A stretch of DNA of 64,000 nt, from assembly GCF_900120195.1 (NCBI RefSeq), contig NZ_LT635539.1:1039257-1103256 (forward strand), in the 5' to 3' direction. The notes beneath the pieces were generated by a model that was not told the DNA's origin, made no database searches, and saw only the letters and a list, made by a program, of their open reading frames with translations. This stretch comes from Blautia sp. Marseille-P3087. Lineage in GTDB: Bacteria; Bacillota; Clostridia; Lachnospirales; Lachnospiraceae. A program made the translations under genes and the position numbers. How positions within the stretch are numbered: position 1 is the first letter of the stretch; every line of letters starts with the position of its first letter. Shown in pieces: positions 7,440 through 12,167 of the stretch.

Positions 7440-7591
7440 ATACGCTTAATCGAGCCCCCAAGAGGTACTCGATACCTCCGTGGATCTCAAAAAAGGTCAA
7501 AAATATAGCAGGTGGTTTCTGCCTGCATCTTGACATTCAGGCGCTGTATGATATACTAACTATAGTTGTTATTTCATACAGCACCATTTAA
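7440..7591. other. Palindrome-rich intergenic region, candidate replication origin
   Basis: Between the HUH gene and the upstream small gene are four nested symmetry elements: GAGGTA/TACCTC around CTCGA (7462-7478), GCAGG/CCTGC (7508-7526), GCTGTATGA/TCATACAGC (7543-7551 and 7574-7582), and inside the last one the perfect palindrome AACTATAGTT (7558-7567). HUH initiators nick hairpin origins commonly located beside their gene, so this is a reasonable double-strand-origin candidate. It could instead be a promoter-operator region. No nick site can be fixed from sequence alone. Confidence 0.4.
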
Positions 7592-7789
7592 TTACCGAAC
7601 CTTTACAGTTGCCGCTGTGGGGTTCTTTTTCTTTGTCTTCTTATCCTCCAGCCACAGGATTATTCCGCATACAATTCCCGCGATCGTAAAAATTCCGACC
7701 ACGCATCCTGTTCTGGTATCCCACTGCCATATCGGGAGATTTCCTACAATAATCCCCGTGATCAAAGAAATGTTAAGTTCTCTCACCAT
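7592..7789 (-). CDS. Small two-pass membrane protein, 65 aa
   Basis: ATG at 7789 has a very strong RBS (GAAGGAGGTAGAAACG). Two hydrophobic segments are visible, ISLITGIIVGNL (about 7-18) and GCVVGIFTIAGIVCGIILWL (about 28-47), then a basic tail (KKTKKKN). It overlaps the previous gene by 17 bases and is the last gene before the HUH protein. Small membrane proteins of this type occur in conjugative elements; no function is assigned. Confidence 0.65.
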   Translation of the reverse strand: MVRELNISLITGIIVGNLPIWQWDTRTGCVVGIFTIAGIVCGIILWLEDKKTKKKNPTAATVKVR

Positions 7790-7928
7790 CGTTTCTACCT
7801 CCTTCTATTGTGTAAGATCCTCCATAGTCTTCTTTCCGGAGTTCTGCTATCTCCGTGGCTCCTGATCGGGTGCCGTAGCAGGAGCCGATCGTTCCATCAG
7901 AGAATCTTATGATCCATATCTTTCTCAT
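7773..7928 (-). CDS. Small hypothetical protein, 51 aa
   Basis: Begins MRKIWIIRFSDGTIGSCYG and ends with a polar, acidic region (IAELRKEDYGGSYTIEGG). ATG at 7928 overlaps the stop of the excisionase-like gene (ATGA) and has AAGGAGAAACAGC upstream, which strongly supports translation. No domain recognised. It links the excisionase-like gene to the membrane protein in a coupled run. Confidence 0.65.
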   Translation of the reverse strand: MRKIWIIRFSDGTIGSCYGTRSGATEIAELRKEDYGGSYTIEGGRNDGERT

Positions 7929-8188
7929 GCTGTTTCTCCTTGTGGTTCTGCTGGTTTCTGGGTTTCAATGAATCTTTCCAGATCGCTTCCCCGAATCTTT
8001 CTGGTCCCATTACCCTTTCCTAAAATCAGGTATGGAAGCTGTCCGGTATTCATTAACTCATAGACTGTAGATACATTGATGAGCAGAATTTGTGCTGCCT
8101 GCTTTGCCGTGTATAATGGTTTGTATGGTTCTACCATATCTCTCACCTCGCTTTTTGTCATATTTTGTCGTTCTTCTTTTCTTGCCAC
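7925..8188 (-). CDS. Excisionase-like MerR/HTH-17 family DNA-binding protein
   Basis: Up to 87 residues from the GTG at 8188 (AGAGGA 5 bases upstream); Met10 is an alternative with a weaker RBS. The core PLYTAKQAAQILLINVSTVYELMNTGQLPYLILG...RKIRGSDLERFIETQ is the classic winged-helix excisionase/MerR-like pattern. Such proteins direct integrase towards excision and can activate the replication operon. It is the first gene of the leftward operon that holds the HUH and par genes, so it may couple excision to replication. Confidence 0.8.
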   Translation of the reverse strand: MARKEERQNMTKSEVRDMVEPYKPLYTAKQAAQILLINVSTVYELMNTGQLPYLILGKGNGTRKIRGSDLERFIETQKPAEPQGETA

Positions 8189-8248
8189 CGCGTCCTCTGA
8201 TTGTTATCATTGAGGTGTAAGTAAGGTAAGTAGGAAAGGAGAAACGTT

Positions 8249-8359
8249 ATGTTACGTATGGATATCTACATCAATGGTGAGCTTCTGGAGTTTCAAAAGC
8301 CTGTTGTTCTAACTCCATATCAGCTCTATCTTTTGTATTTGGGATTGCAGGGTAAGTAA
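8249..8359 (+). CDS. Tiny ORF, 36 aa
   Basis: ATG at 8249 has AAAGGAGAAACGTT upstream, an excellent RBS. Peptide MLRMDIYINGELLEFQKPVV... ends QLYLLYLGLQGK. It stops at 8359, exactly one base before the stop codon of the convergent 53-residue gene. GTAAGTA is repeated twice just upstream (about 8219-8235). It is divergent from the excisionase-like gene. Strong RBS and compact packing support a real small protein of unknown function. Confidence 0.5.
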   Translation: MLRMDIYINGELLEFQKPVVLTPYQLYLLYLGLQGK

Positions 8360-8521
8360 TTATCCTGCTTTCTTTTTGTCGTGCTCAAGGCTCTTTACCG
8401 CTTCCAGCATCATTCCAAACACGCGATCCTGACTTTTTTCATCCAGAAACGGTGCCATTTTGATGATGTTATCCAGTGTGTTGTCTGTGAGATTAATCTC
8501 TGGTACTTTTGTTGCTGTCAT
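8360..8521 (-). CDS. Small hypothetical protein, 53 aa (module A, leftward arm)
   Basis: ATG at 8521 follows AAAGAGGTGGACACC. The sequence has a helical look (IINLTDNTLDNIIKM-like N-terminal half, then DEKSQDRVFGMMLEAVKSLEHDKKK) with no known domain. It is transcribed away from the conserved 74-bp promoter block at 8541-8614. The gene at 10204-10344 has the same size class, orientation and promoter block, and a matching 'L...I.P/PFL...ERI.GM.EA.K' rhythm, which suggests distant paralogy. Confidence 0.6.
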   Translation of the reverse strand: MTATKVPEINLTDNTLDNIIKMAPFLDEKSQDRVFGMMLEAVKSLEHDKKKAG

Positions 8522-8540
8522 GGTGTCCACCTCTTTCCTG

Positions 8541-8627
8541 TTTTTTCGATTTCTGTCTATTCCAGTTGTGCATATTGTGTTTTATGTGATGTCCTCCTAT
8601 ACTGTAATTGCAGGCGCTGCCATGCCT
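8541..8627 (+). promoter_or_regulatory. Divergent promoter block A with leader hairpin
   Basis: Positions 8541-8614 match 10365-10438 with 8 mismatches over 74 bases and no gaps. On the + strand there is a promoter with TTGTGT at 8575-8580, a 17-bp spacer and TATACT at 8598-8603. A hairpin AGGC/GCCT (8612-8627) falls at the predicted 5' end of the transcript. The block separates the leftward 53-residue gene from the rightward 27-residue ORF. Confidence 0.6.
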
Positions 8628-8654
8628 AGCATTGTAAAAAAGGAGAAATGTGAT

Positions 8655-8738
8655 ATGTCACCTATCCCGCCGCCATTTCATAACGATTTTCCAAATGTAA
8701 ACCCTGAAACATTACAAAAGCTCTCTCCTGAACATTAA
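8655..8738 (+). CDS. Tiny proline-rich ORF, 27 aa (module A, rightward arm)
   Basis: ATG at 8655 has AAGGAG 9 bases upstream and lies behind promoter block A. The peptide is short and proline/asparagine-rich (SPIPPPFHNDFPNVNPE). It is the positional equivalent of the 73-residue gene at 10479. It may be a real peptide or the remnant of a longer gene. Confidence 0.4.
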   Translation: MSPIPPPFHNDFPNVNPETLQKLSPEH

Positions 8739-8768
8739 TTCTCAACACAATATTTGCTGGTATCTCTG

Positions 8769-8960
8769 CTATTTGTGCAATAATATCGTTGCTAAAATAG
8801 CCAGCAATATGCATATCTTTGCAATCGACGTTATCAGCAGGAGTGAATGCATATTATTAATTTCCTTGTGAATGCATTGCAACATTCCTGCTGCATAAGC
8901 TATAATTTCGTTTTTTTCTCCTTTGGTCATATTTTGATAATCTATATCTTCCAATTTCAT
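8769..8960 (-). CDS. Small membrane-anchored protein, 63 aa
   Basis: ATG at 8960 follows AAAGAGGTGAACTAA. The first 35 residues are polar and helical (MKLEDIDYQNMTKGEKNEIIAYAAG), followed by one C-terminal transmembrane segment (LLLITSIAKICILLAILATILL, about 41-61). This is a tail-anchored topology with the soluble part inside the cell. No known family. It is convergent with module A. Confidence 0.6.
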   Translation of the reverse strand: MKLEDIDYQNMTKGEKNEIIAYAAGMLQCIHKEINNMHSLLLITSIAKICILLAILATILLHK

Positions 8961-9081
8961 TTAGTTCACCTCTTTCCTTTATTCTAAAAATGTAATTGGT
9001 TTCAATTGACTTCTGGTGTATTTTCACTTATCCTTTAAATGTAGTCTTGGAAAATTTCTCGATGCTCAAAGGAGGCTATCT

Positions 9082-9606
9082 ATGAATTTATTGCTCTTCG
9101 TTCATATCCGTCACTTTATTACAAGGGCAAACATCACTCTTTTGCTTTCCATTATTGGCTCTCTTGGAACTTGTATTACCTTCTTATCTTCTTACAGAAA
9201 TAAACGCAAAAACTTAAAAATTAAACTTTCCAATGCCGAATACAAAAAGGATCAAAAGCAACTATTATTAGATGTTTCTTTTGAAAATCGTTCACAACTT
9301 CCTATTGCCATAACTTCCGTAGATATATATTTAAACGGGCATCAAGTAACCGCCGAAAGTTATCCTTTGTGTGTAGAGGAATATGCTCACTATCACGGAA
9401 AAGAAGTTATTGACCGAAAATTCAAGTACAATCTTGATTTTCCTGTTTGTGTCCAGCCTCTATATGCAGTTGCCGGGCAAATGGTTCTTGATATTTCTCC
9501 AAAAGATTTTGAAAATCCGTCCACTCCTTTGACTTTTCAAGTTCATTCCACACGTGGGAAGGTACAGCAAATAGAATTGCCGTGTGGTCAGATAAAATAT
9601 TCCTGA
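9082..9606 (+). CDS. Membrane-anchored hypothetical protein, 174 aa
   Basis: Start set at the ATG at 9082 because AAAGGAGG lies 7 bases upstream; the frame is open to 9016. One N-terminal transmembrane segment (ITLLLSIIGSLGTCITFLSSY) is followed by basic residues and a soluble domain of alternating strands (LLLDVSFENRSQLPIAITSVDIYLNG...VQPLYAVAGQMVLDISPK...) that looks like an immunoglobulin-like beta-sandwich. It is transcribed rightward and ends before a terminator. Function unknown; it may be an accessory cargo gene. Confidence 0.65.
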   Translation: MNLLLFVHIRHFITRANITLLLSIIGSLGTCITFLSSYRNKRKNLKIKLSNAEYKKDQKQLLLDVSFENRSQLPIAITSVDIYLNGHQVTAESYPLCVEEYAHYHGKEVIDRKFKYNLDFPVCVQPLYAVAGQMVLDISPKDFENPSTPLTFQVHSTRGKVQQIELPCGQIKYS

Positions 9607-9742
9607 TAGTTACATATCCTTCTATTGGTATCCTTTTGATCGGAGTTCTTAAATACATGCATTTCTCTTGCTGACTTTGAGTTTTCATTTCGGAGTCAGC
9701 TTTTTTATCGGACTTATGAATGCCTCTTCTAAAATTCGGCAT
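9422..9742 (-). CDS. Possible 106-aa basic protein overlapping a convergent gene
   Basis: ATG at 9742 has GGAGGCGAAAGAG upstream and follows the small membrane protein gene by 12 bases, so it looks like a second gene of a leftward pair. However, it runs through the terminator at 9669-9707 and overlaps 185 bases of the opposite-strand gene. The N-terminus is very basic and lacks a recognised domain. It may be real with a long antisense 3' overlap, or a much shorter product may be made. Confidence 0.3.
   Translation of the reverse strand: MPNFRRGIHKSDKKADSEMKTQSQQEKCMYLRTPIKRIPIEGYVTIRNILSDHTAILFAVPSHVWNELEKSKEWTDFQNLLEKYQEPFARQLHIEAGHKQENQDCT
9669..9707 (+). terminator. Rho-independent terminator
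   Basis: GCTGACT and AGTCAGC form a 7-bp stem with a 17-base loop, followed by a run of T on the + strand. It terminates the membrane-anchored gene that ends at 9606. Confidence 0.7.
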
Positions 9743-9754
9743 CTCTTTCGCCTC

Positions 9755-9934
9755 CTATCCTGCTTTCTTTTCAATTGAAATTCCTTTCAAGAAATATTTG
9801 ATTGCCATCTGCAAGTTCAAAAACATGCATATCACCAACACTATGTATAACGTATGTGTTAATGCTCCGATAAACATAATCAAAAATGATACTGTGCTTG
9901 AAACAGCACTTATCAGTGTTTCTTTTTGAATCAT
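9755..9934 (-). CDS. Small two-pass membrane protein, 59 aa
   Basis: Two hydrophobic segments (LISAVSSTVSFLIMFIGAL and TLYIVLVICMFLNLQMAIKYF) cover most of the protein. Start is uncertain: ATG at 9934 is used here; AGGAG lies about 20 bases upstream, and a GTG at 9955 abuts that RBS too closely. It is divergent from the small transcript starting near 9992. Confidence 0.5.
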   Translation of the reverse strand: MIQKETLISAVSSTVSFLIMFIGALTHTLYIVLVICMFLNLQMAIKYFLKGISIEKKAG

Positions 9935-9979
9935 AATTTTAATCGTCTTTCTCACTCCTCTCTGTTATCTGTTCCGTGT

Positions 9980-10202
9980 TATAATGGTTTTTGCGGGTCA
10001 CGAATCACCTCTGTGGAAGGAGGTGATAGTCATTAAGAAGAAATACGTTCATTCTGTCCAAGAGATGAAAGCTCTTGAGCGTAAGGGATATACTTTGTGG
10101 GCCATGGCTTACTTCGTAGACGGCGATGGCTCTGCCCTGTATATCATGGCTAAATAAATAGCCGGTAACTATTAATCACGTTCCAACGTGACCCGCGTTT
10201 TC
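9980..10202 (+). ncRNA. Small transcript with complementary 5' and 3' ends
   Basis: An extended -10 (TGTTATAAT, 9977-9985) predicts a start near 9992. From there the RNA begins GCGGGTCACG (9993-10002), and its far end contains the exact complement CGTGACCCGC (10187-10196) followed by GTTTT. A second hairpin CACGTT/AACGTG lies at 10177-10190 and competes with the long-range stem. The transcript contains the 41-codon ORF at 10032. No good -35 is visible, as is usual for extended -10 promoters. Whether this is an sRNA, a structured mRNA or both is not known. Confidence 0.4.
10032..10157 (+). CDS. 41-aa ORF, apparently starting at ATT
   Basis: The frame contains the perfect anti-16S match AAGGAGGTGAT at 10017-10027. 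Eight bases after its GGAGG lies ATT (10032), not ATG. The only in-frame ATG upstream (9984) overlaps the -10 hexamer and would not be in the mRNA; the GTG at 10023 lies inside the SD itself. From ATT the product is (M)KKKYVHSVQEMKALERKG...ALYIMAK. A downstream in-frame ATG at 10104 would leave only 17 codons. Function unknown. Confidence 0.45.
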   Translation: MKKKYVHSVQEMKALERKGYTLWAMAYFVDGDGSALYIMAK

Positions 10203-10203
10203 C

Positions 10204-10344
10204 TCACCTCGTTTTCTGTTCCACAGTCTCTTTCATAGCGCTCATGCCTTCTGCTACTCCCAAAATTCTTTCCTGCTTAGTCTCTGGAAGTTTTGGAATA
10301 ATCTGTGCGAGACGTGTCAAAATATCATTTTCTCTTTTTGTCAT
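10204..10344 (-). CDS. Small hypothetical protein, 46 aa (module B, leftward arm)
   Basis: ATG at 10344 follows AAAGAGGGGAACGTC. The peptide MTKRENDILTRLAQIIPKLPETKQERILGVAEGMSAM... is amphipathic and helical. It is the counterpart of the 53-residue gene of module A, with the same orientation and the same upstream block. No known domain, but this size and pattern recur among small phage and ICE proteins near repressors. Confidence 0.6.
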   Translation of the reverse strand: MTKRENDILTRLAQIIPKLPETKQERILGVAEGMSAMKETVEQKTR

Positions 10345-10364
10345 GACGTTCCCCTCTTTCTTAT

Positions 10365-10452
10365 TTTTTTCGATTTCTGTCTATTTCGATTGTGCATATT
10401 GTGTTTTATGTGTTGCTCTCCTATACTGTATTTACAGGGTACTGGCATACCC
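10365..10452 (+). promoter_or_regulatory. Divergent promoter block B with leader hairpin
   Basis: Second copy of the 74-bp block. TTGTGT at 10399-10404, 17-bp spacer, TATACT at 10422-10427 on the + strand. The following hairpin is GGGTA/TACCC (10437-10452), at the same place as the AGGC/GCCT hairpin of block A but with different bases, so the stem is kept although the sequence is not. Confidence 0.6.
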
Positions 10453-10478
10453 GAGTATAGGCAGAAAGGAGCTTGCAC

Positions 10479-10700
10479 ATGTTAAGTACCGCCGCAATGT
10501 CTTTTATGAAGAACCTTGCCGATATATACAAACAGACCGGCGTCAATTCTTTCGCTTATCACGACTATATGGATTTTCCTGATTATTCCGTGATTATCGA
10601 AGAATTGATGAATGCAGGATATCTATTATGGAAGAACAACCATAAAGATGTCCTTGGCAACATAGTTATTAACTTTGATGCATTAAAGAAAGATAATTAA
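10479..10700 (+). CDS. Small hypothetical protein, 73 aa (module B, rightward arm)
   Basis: ATG at 10479 follows AAAGGAGCTTGCAC. The sequence MLSTAAMSFMKNLADIYKQTG...YHDYMDFPDYSVIIEELMNAGYLLWKNN.KDVLGNIVINFDAL is soluble and mixed alpha/beta, resembling small winged-helix or YjcQ-like phage proteins in its last half, but I cannot assign it. It ends 2 bases before the stop of the convergent 93-residue gene. Expressed from promoter block B. Confidence 0.65.
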   Translation: MLSTAAMSFMKNLADIYKQTGVNSFAYHDYMDFPDYSVIIEELMNAGYLLWKNNHKDVLGNIVINFDALKKDN

Positions 10701-10702
10701 CA

Positions 10703-10984
10703 CTATTTTTTCGGTTCCAGCGGTTCTTTTTTCGGATTGGGCTGCTGGAACATATTTTTGATTTCTGTGCTTCTCCCCAGAAATTCCTCGATGCTCATTC
10801 CTTTTTCAAATGAAAATCCATTAACATCAATTTTCATATCCAAAGTTGGGCGAAGTTCTCCTTTTTCATCTAATGCCGAATATTTTAAATCTGATACGCC
10901 CTCACTAATGCATCTCCCATCCAAAAACACATATGTGCTTTTTCCTACTGCTGCAATTACTAATTTAGGTAATATTGTTTTCAC
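10703..10984 (-). CDS. Hypothetical protein, 93 aa, controlled by the repressor-type promoter
   Basis: A GTG at 10984 with AAAGGAG 9 bases upstream is preferred; an ATG at 11011 has a poorer RBS. The product VKTILPKLVIAAVGKSTYVFLDGRCISEGVSDLKY...LDMKIDVNGFSFEKGMSIEEFL has a beta-rich N-terminus and a proline-rich, lysine-rich C-terminal tail. It is the first gene leftward from the strong promoter opposite the XRE repressor, the position of an early lytic or excision gene in lambdoid layouts. Function unknown. Confidence 0.65.
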   Translation of the reverse strand: MKTILPKLVIAAVGKSTYVFLDGRCISEGVSDLKYSALDEKGELRPTLDMKIDVNGFSFEKGMSIEEFLGRSTEIKNMFQQPNPKKEPLEPKK

Positions 10985-11052
10985 TTCACTTTGCTCCTTT
11001 CTTAGGTTCATTGAGGTTATCTATTACCTCGCTTTCTATTGTGCTTTTTCTT

Positions 11053-11154
11053 AACTCAGTTTAATCATACAGCTTCTAAGTTGTTATGTCAATATGTTTT
11101 TTCACAACTCAGTTAATTTTTTTGATTGACTTTAGCTTGTGTATGATGTAATAT
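11053..11154. promoter_or_regulatory. Divergent repressor-operator region with three AACTNAGTT sites
   Basis: Leftward promoter: TTGACA (complement of 11087-11092), 17-bp spacer, TATGAT (complement of 11064-11069). Rightward promoter: TTGACT 11126-11131, 17-bp spacer, TAATAT 11149-11154. Operators: AACTCAGTT at 11053-11061 and at 11106-11114, and an imperfect site (complement AACTTAGAA) at 11074-11082. Centres are 21 and 32 bp apart. The likely ligand is the XRE protein encoded at 11180. Confidence 0.65.
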
Positions 11155-11179
11155 ATGAATCAGAAAAGAGGTGATTTAA

Positions 11180-11560
11180 ATGAATGAGATAACCGGTAGA
11201 ATCAGAGAAATTTTTAAAAATTCACATAAATCTCAAGCTGATTTAGCCAGATGCTTAGAAGTTACTCCCGCATATATATGGAAATTGTTAAACAAAGATG
11301 ATGCAGTACCAAGCGAGCGTTTAATTAATGATATTTGTGAAAAATTTCATATAAGAAAAGAATGGCTACTAAACGGAACCGGTGATCCAGAGCAGCCGCT
11401 TGATCGTCAAGACGAAATCGCAAAACTTACGGCTGATTTATTTAAAGGTCAGAAAAATTCCTTTAAAGAAAGGCTGATACTTGCCCTTTCAAGACTAGAT
11501 GAAAGTGAATGGGAAGTATTAGAAGAAATTGTAGAGGAAATTGTAAAAGAAAAGGACTGA
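11180..11560 (+). CDS. XRE-family (CI-like) repressor
   Basis: 126 residues. The N-terminal HTH (KSQADLARCLEVTPAYIWKLLNKDDAVPSERLINDICEKFHIRKEWLLNGTGDP, about 17-70) is a standard lambda-repressor/XRE fold, including the 'EWLLNGTGDP' signature seen in Firmicute prophage repressors. The C-terminal part is helical and acidic (DESEWEVLEEIVEEIVKE), with no LexA-like peptidase domain, so induction would need another signal such as an antirepressor or ImmA-type protease. RBS AAAGAGGTGATTTAA. It probably binds the AACTNAGTT sites upstream and represses its own gene and the leftward promoter. Confidence 0.85.
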   Translation: MNEITGRIREIFKNSHKSQADLARCLEVTPAYIWKLLNKDDAVPSERLINDICEKFHIRKEWLLNGTGDPEQPLDRQDEIAKLTADLFKGQKNSFKERLILALSRLDESEWEVLEEIVEEIVKEKD

Positions 11561-11573
11561 GTTTCCTCAGTCC
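11554..11573. terminator. Hairpin at convergent gene ends
   Basis: GGACTGAG and CTCAGTCC form a perfect 8-bp stem with a 4-base loop exactly where the repressor gene and the leftward 30-residue ORF converge. The T-run after it is weak on both strands, so it may be an mRNA-stabilising hairpin rather than a strong terminator. Confidence 0.5.
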
Positions 11574-11659
11574 AGTAGATTCCTGATTATTTTGTAGATG
11601 AACGTAAGCGTTTCTTCATCTGTGATTTTATCAAGAAGTTTTATAATTTTTTCTTTCAT
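11567..11659 (-). CDS. Tiny helical ORF, 30 aa
   Basis: ATG at 11659 has GGAGGTGCGTACAT upstream. Peptide MKEKIIKLLDKITDEETLTFIYKIIRNLLD is fully amphipathic-helical, a type often found next to prophage and ICE repressors. It overlaps the preceding ORF by 4 bases (ATGA) and lies downstream of a promoter with two LexA-like boxes. Function unknown. Confidence 0.55.
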   Translation of the reverse strand: MKEKIIKLLDKITDEETLTFIYKIIRNLLD

Positions 11660-11757
11660 ATGTACGCACCTCCGTTCTGGGTTTTATCGAACGTATGTTT
11701 GTATTTAATATACACCAAACATTTGTTCGTTTCAAGTACTTTGAGCATTTTCTTCAT
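11656..11757 (-). CDS. Possible leader ORF, 33 aa
   Basis: ATG at 11757 has AAGGAGTGAACAAA upstream, and the stop overlaps the ATG of the 30-residue ORF. The peptide (MKKMLKVLETNKCLVYIKYKHTFDKTQNGGAYI) has no known domain. However, the strong promoter at 11707-11735 lies inside it, so either this ORF is used from a different upstream transcript or only the downstream ORF is real. Confidence 0.3.
   Translation of the reverse strand: MKKMLKVLETNKCLVYIKYKHTFDKTQNGGAYI
11688..11735 (-). promoter_or_regulatory. Promoter flanked by two LexA/DinR-like boxes
   Basis: Leftward promoter TTGAAA (complement of 11730-11735), 17-bp spacer, TATATT (complement of 11707-11712). Box 1, CGAACAAATGTTTG read on the minus strand (11716-11729), fills the spacer. 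Box 2, CGAACGTATGTTTG on the + strand (11688-11701), lies just downstream of the start. Both match the Firmicute SOS box CGAACRNRYGTTYC at 13 of 14 positions. Confidence 0.5.
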
Positions 11758-11845
11758 TTTGTTCACTCCTTCGTATTGATTTGAGTTTTTGGTCTCACTA
11801 TTTATACGGATGAGAAAAGAGAAAATCACTCTAACGGAGGCAATC

Positions 11846-11861
11846 GTCCGAGATCTCGGAC
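11846..11861. repeat. Perfect 16-bp palindrome
   Basis: GTCCGAGATCTCGGAC is fully symmetric, in a 140-bp stretch (11758-11901) with no convincing gene. It could be an operator for one of the two flanking HTH regulators. No T-run follows it. Confidence 0.35.
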
Positions 11862-11901
11862 ACTTATTGGCTTTTGGTTGATTGGTTTGGTTTTGTTAAG
11901 G

Positions 11902-12099
11902 TTATTTGTATGGTGATTCATACAGATCTGATATTCTGGTGCGAAGTCCTTTTGCCAGCAGTTCCATTGTGTCCATGCGTGGCACGCTTCTTTCGTTCAT
12001 GATATCAGATATTGTCGAGGCAGGAATCCCCGTCATTCTAGAGACCTGTCTGACAGATAGATTTCGTTTTGCCATTTCAATATCAAGTATAATCTTCAT
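11902..12099 (-). CDS. Small XRE-family regulator, 65 aa
   Basis: The ORF is open upstream to 12150, but the HTH protein proper begins MKIILDIEMAKRNLSVRQVSRMTGIPASTISDIMNERSVPRMDTMELLAKGLRTRISDLYES, a complete minimal XRE domain. No SD precedes the ATG at 12099. Instead TATAAT (complement, about 12107-12112) sits only a few bases upstream, so the mRNA may be leaderless. The inverted repeat CCAGTAT/ATACTGG (12120-12137) lies in the -35 region and could be its own operator. It resembles YozG/Cro-like small regulators. Confidence 0.7.
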   Translation of the reverse strand: MKIILDIEMAKRNLSVRQVSRMTGIPASTISDIMNERSVPRMDTMELLAKGLRTRISDLYESPYK

Positions 12100-12167
12100 A
12101 CAAATTATTATACGTAGCTCCAGTATTTCTATACTGGAAATAAAAACCATTCAGGAGGGTTAAGAAA

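Noticed and set aside
9993-10196. Type I toxin-antitoxin locus
   Set aside because: The end-to-end pairing fits, but the encoded peptide lacks a hydrophobic helix and no antisense promoter is clear.
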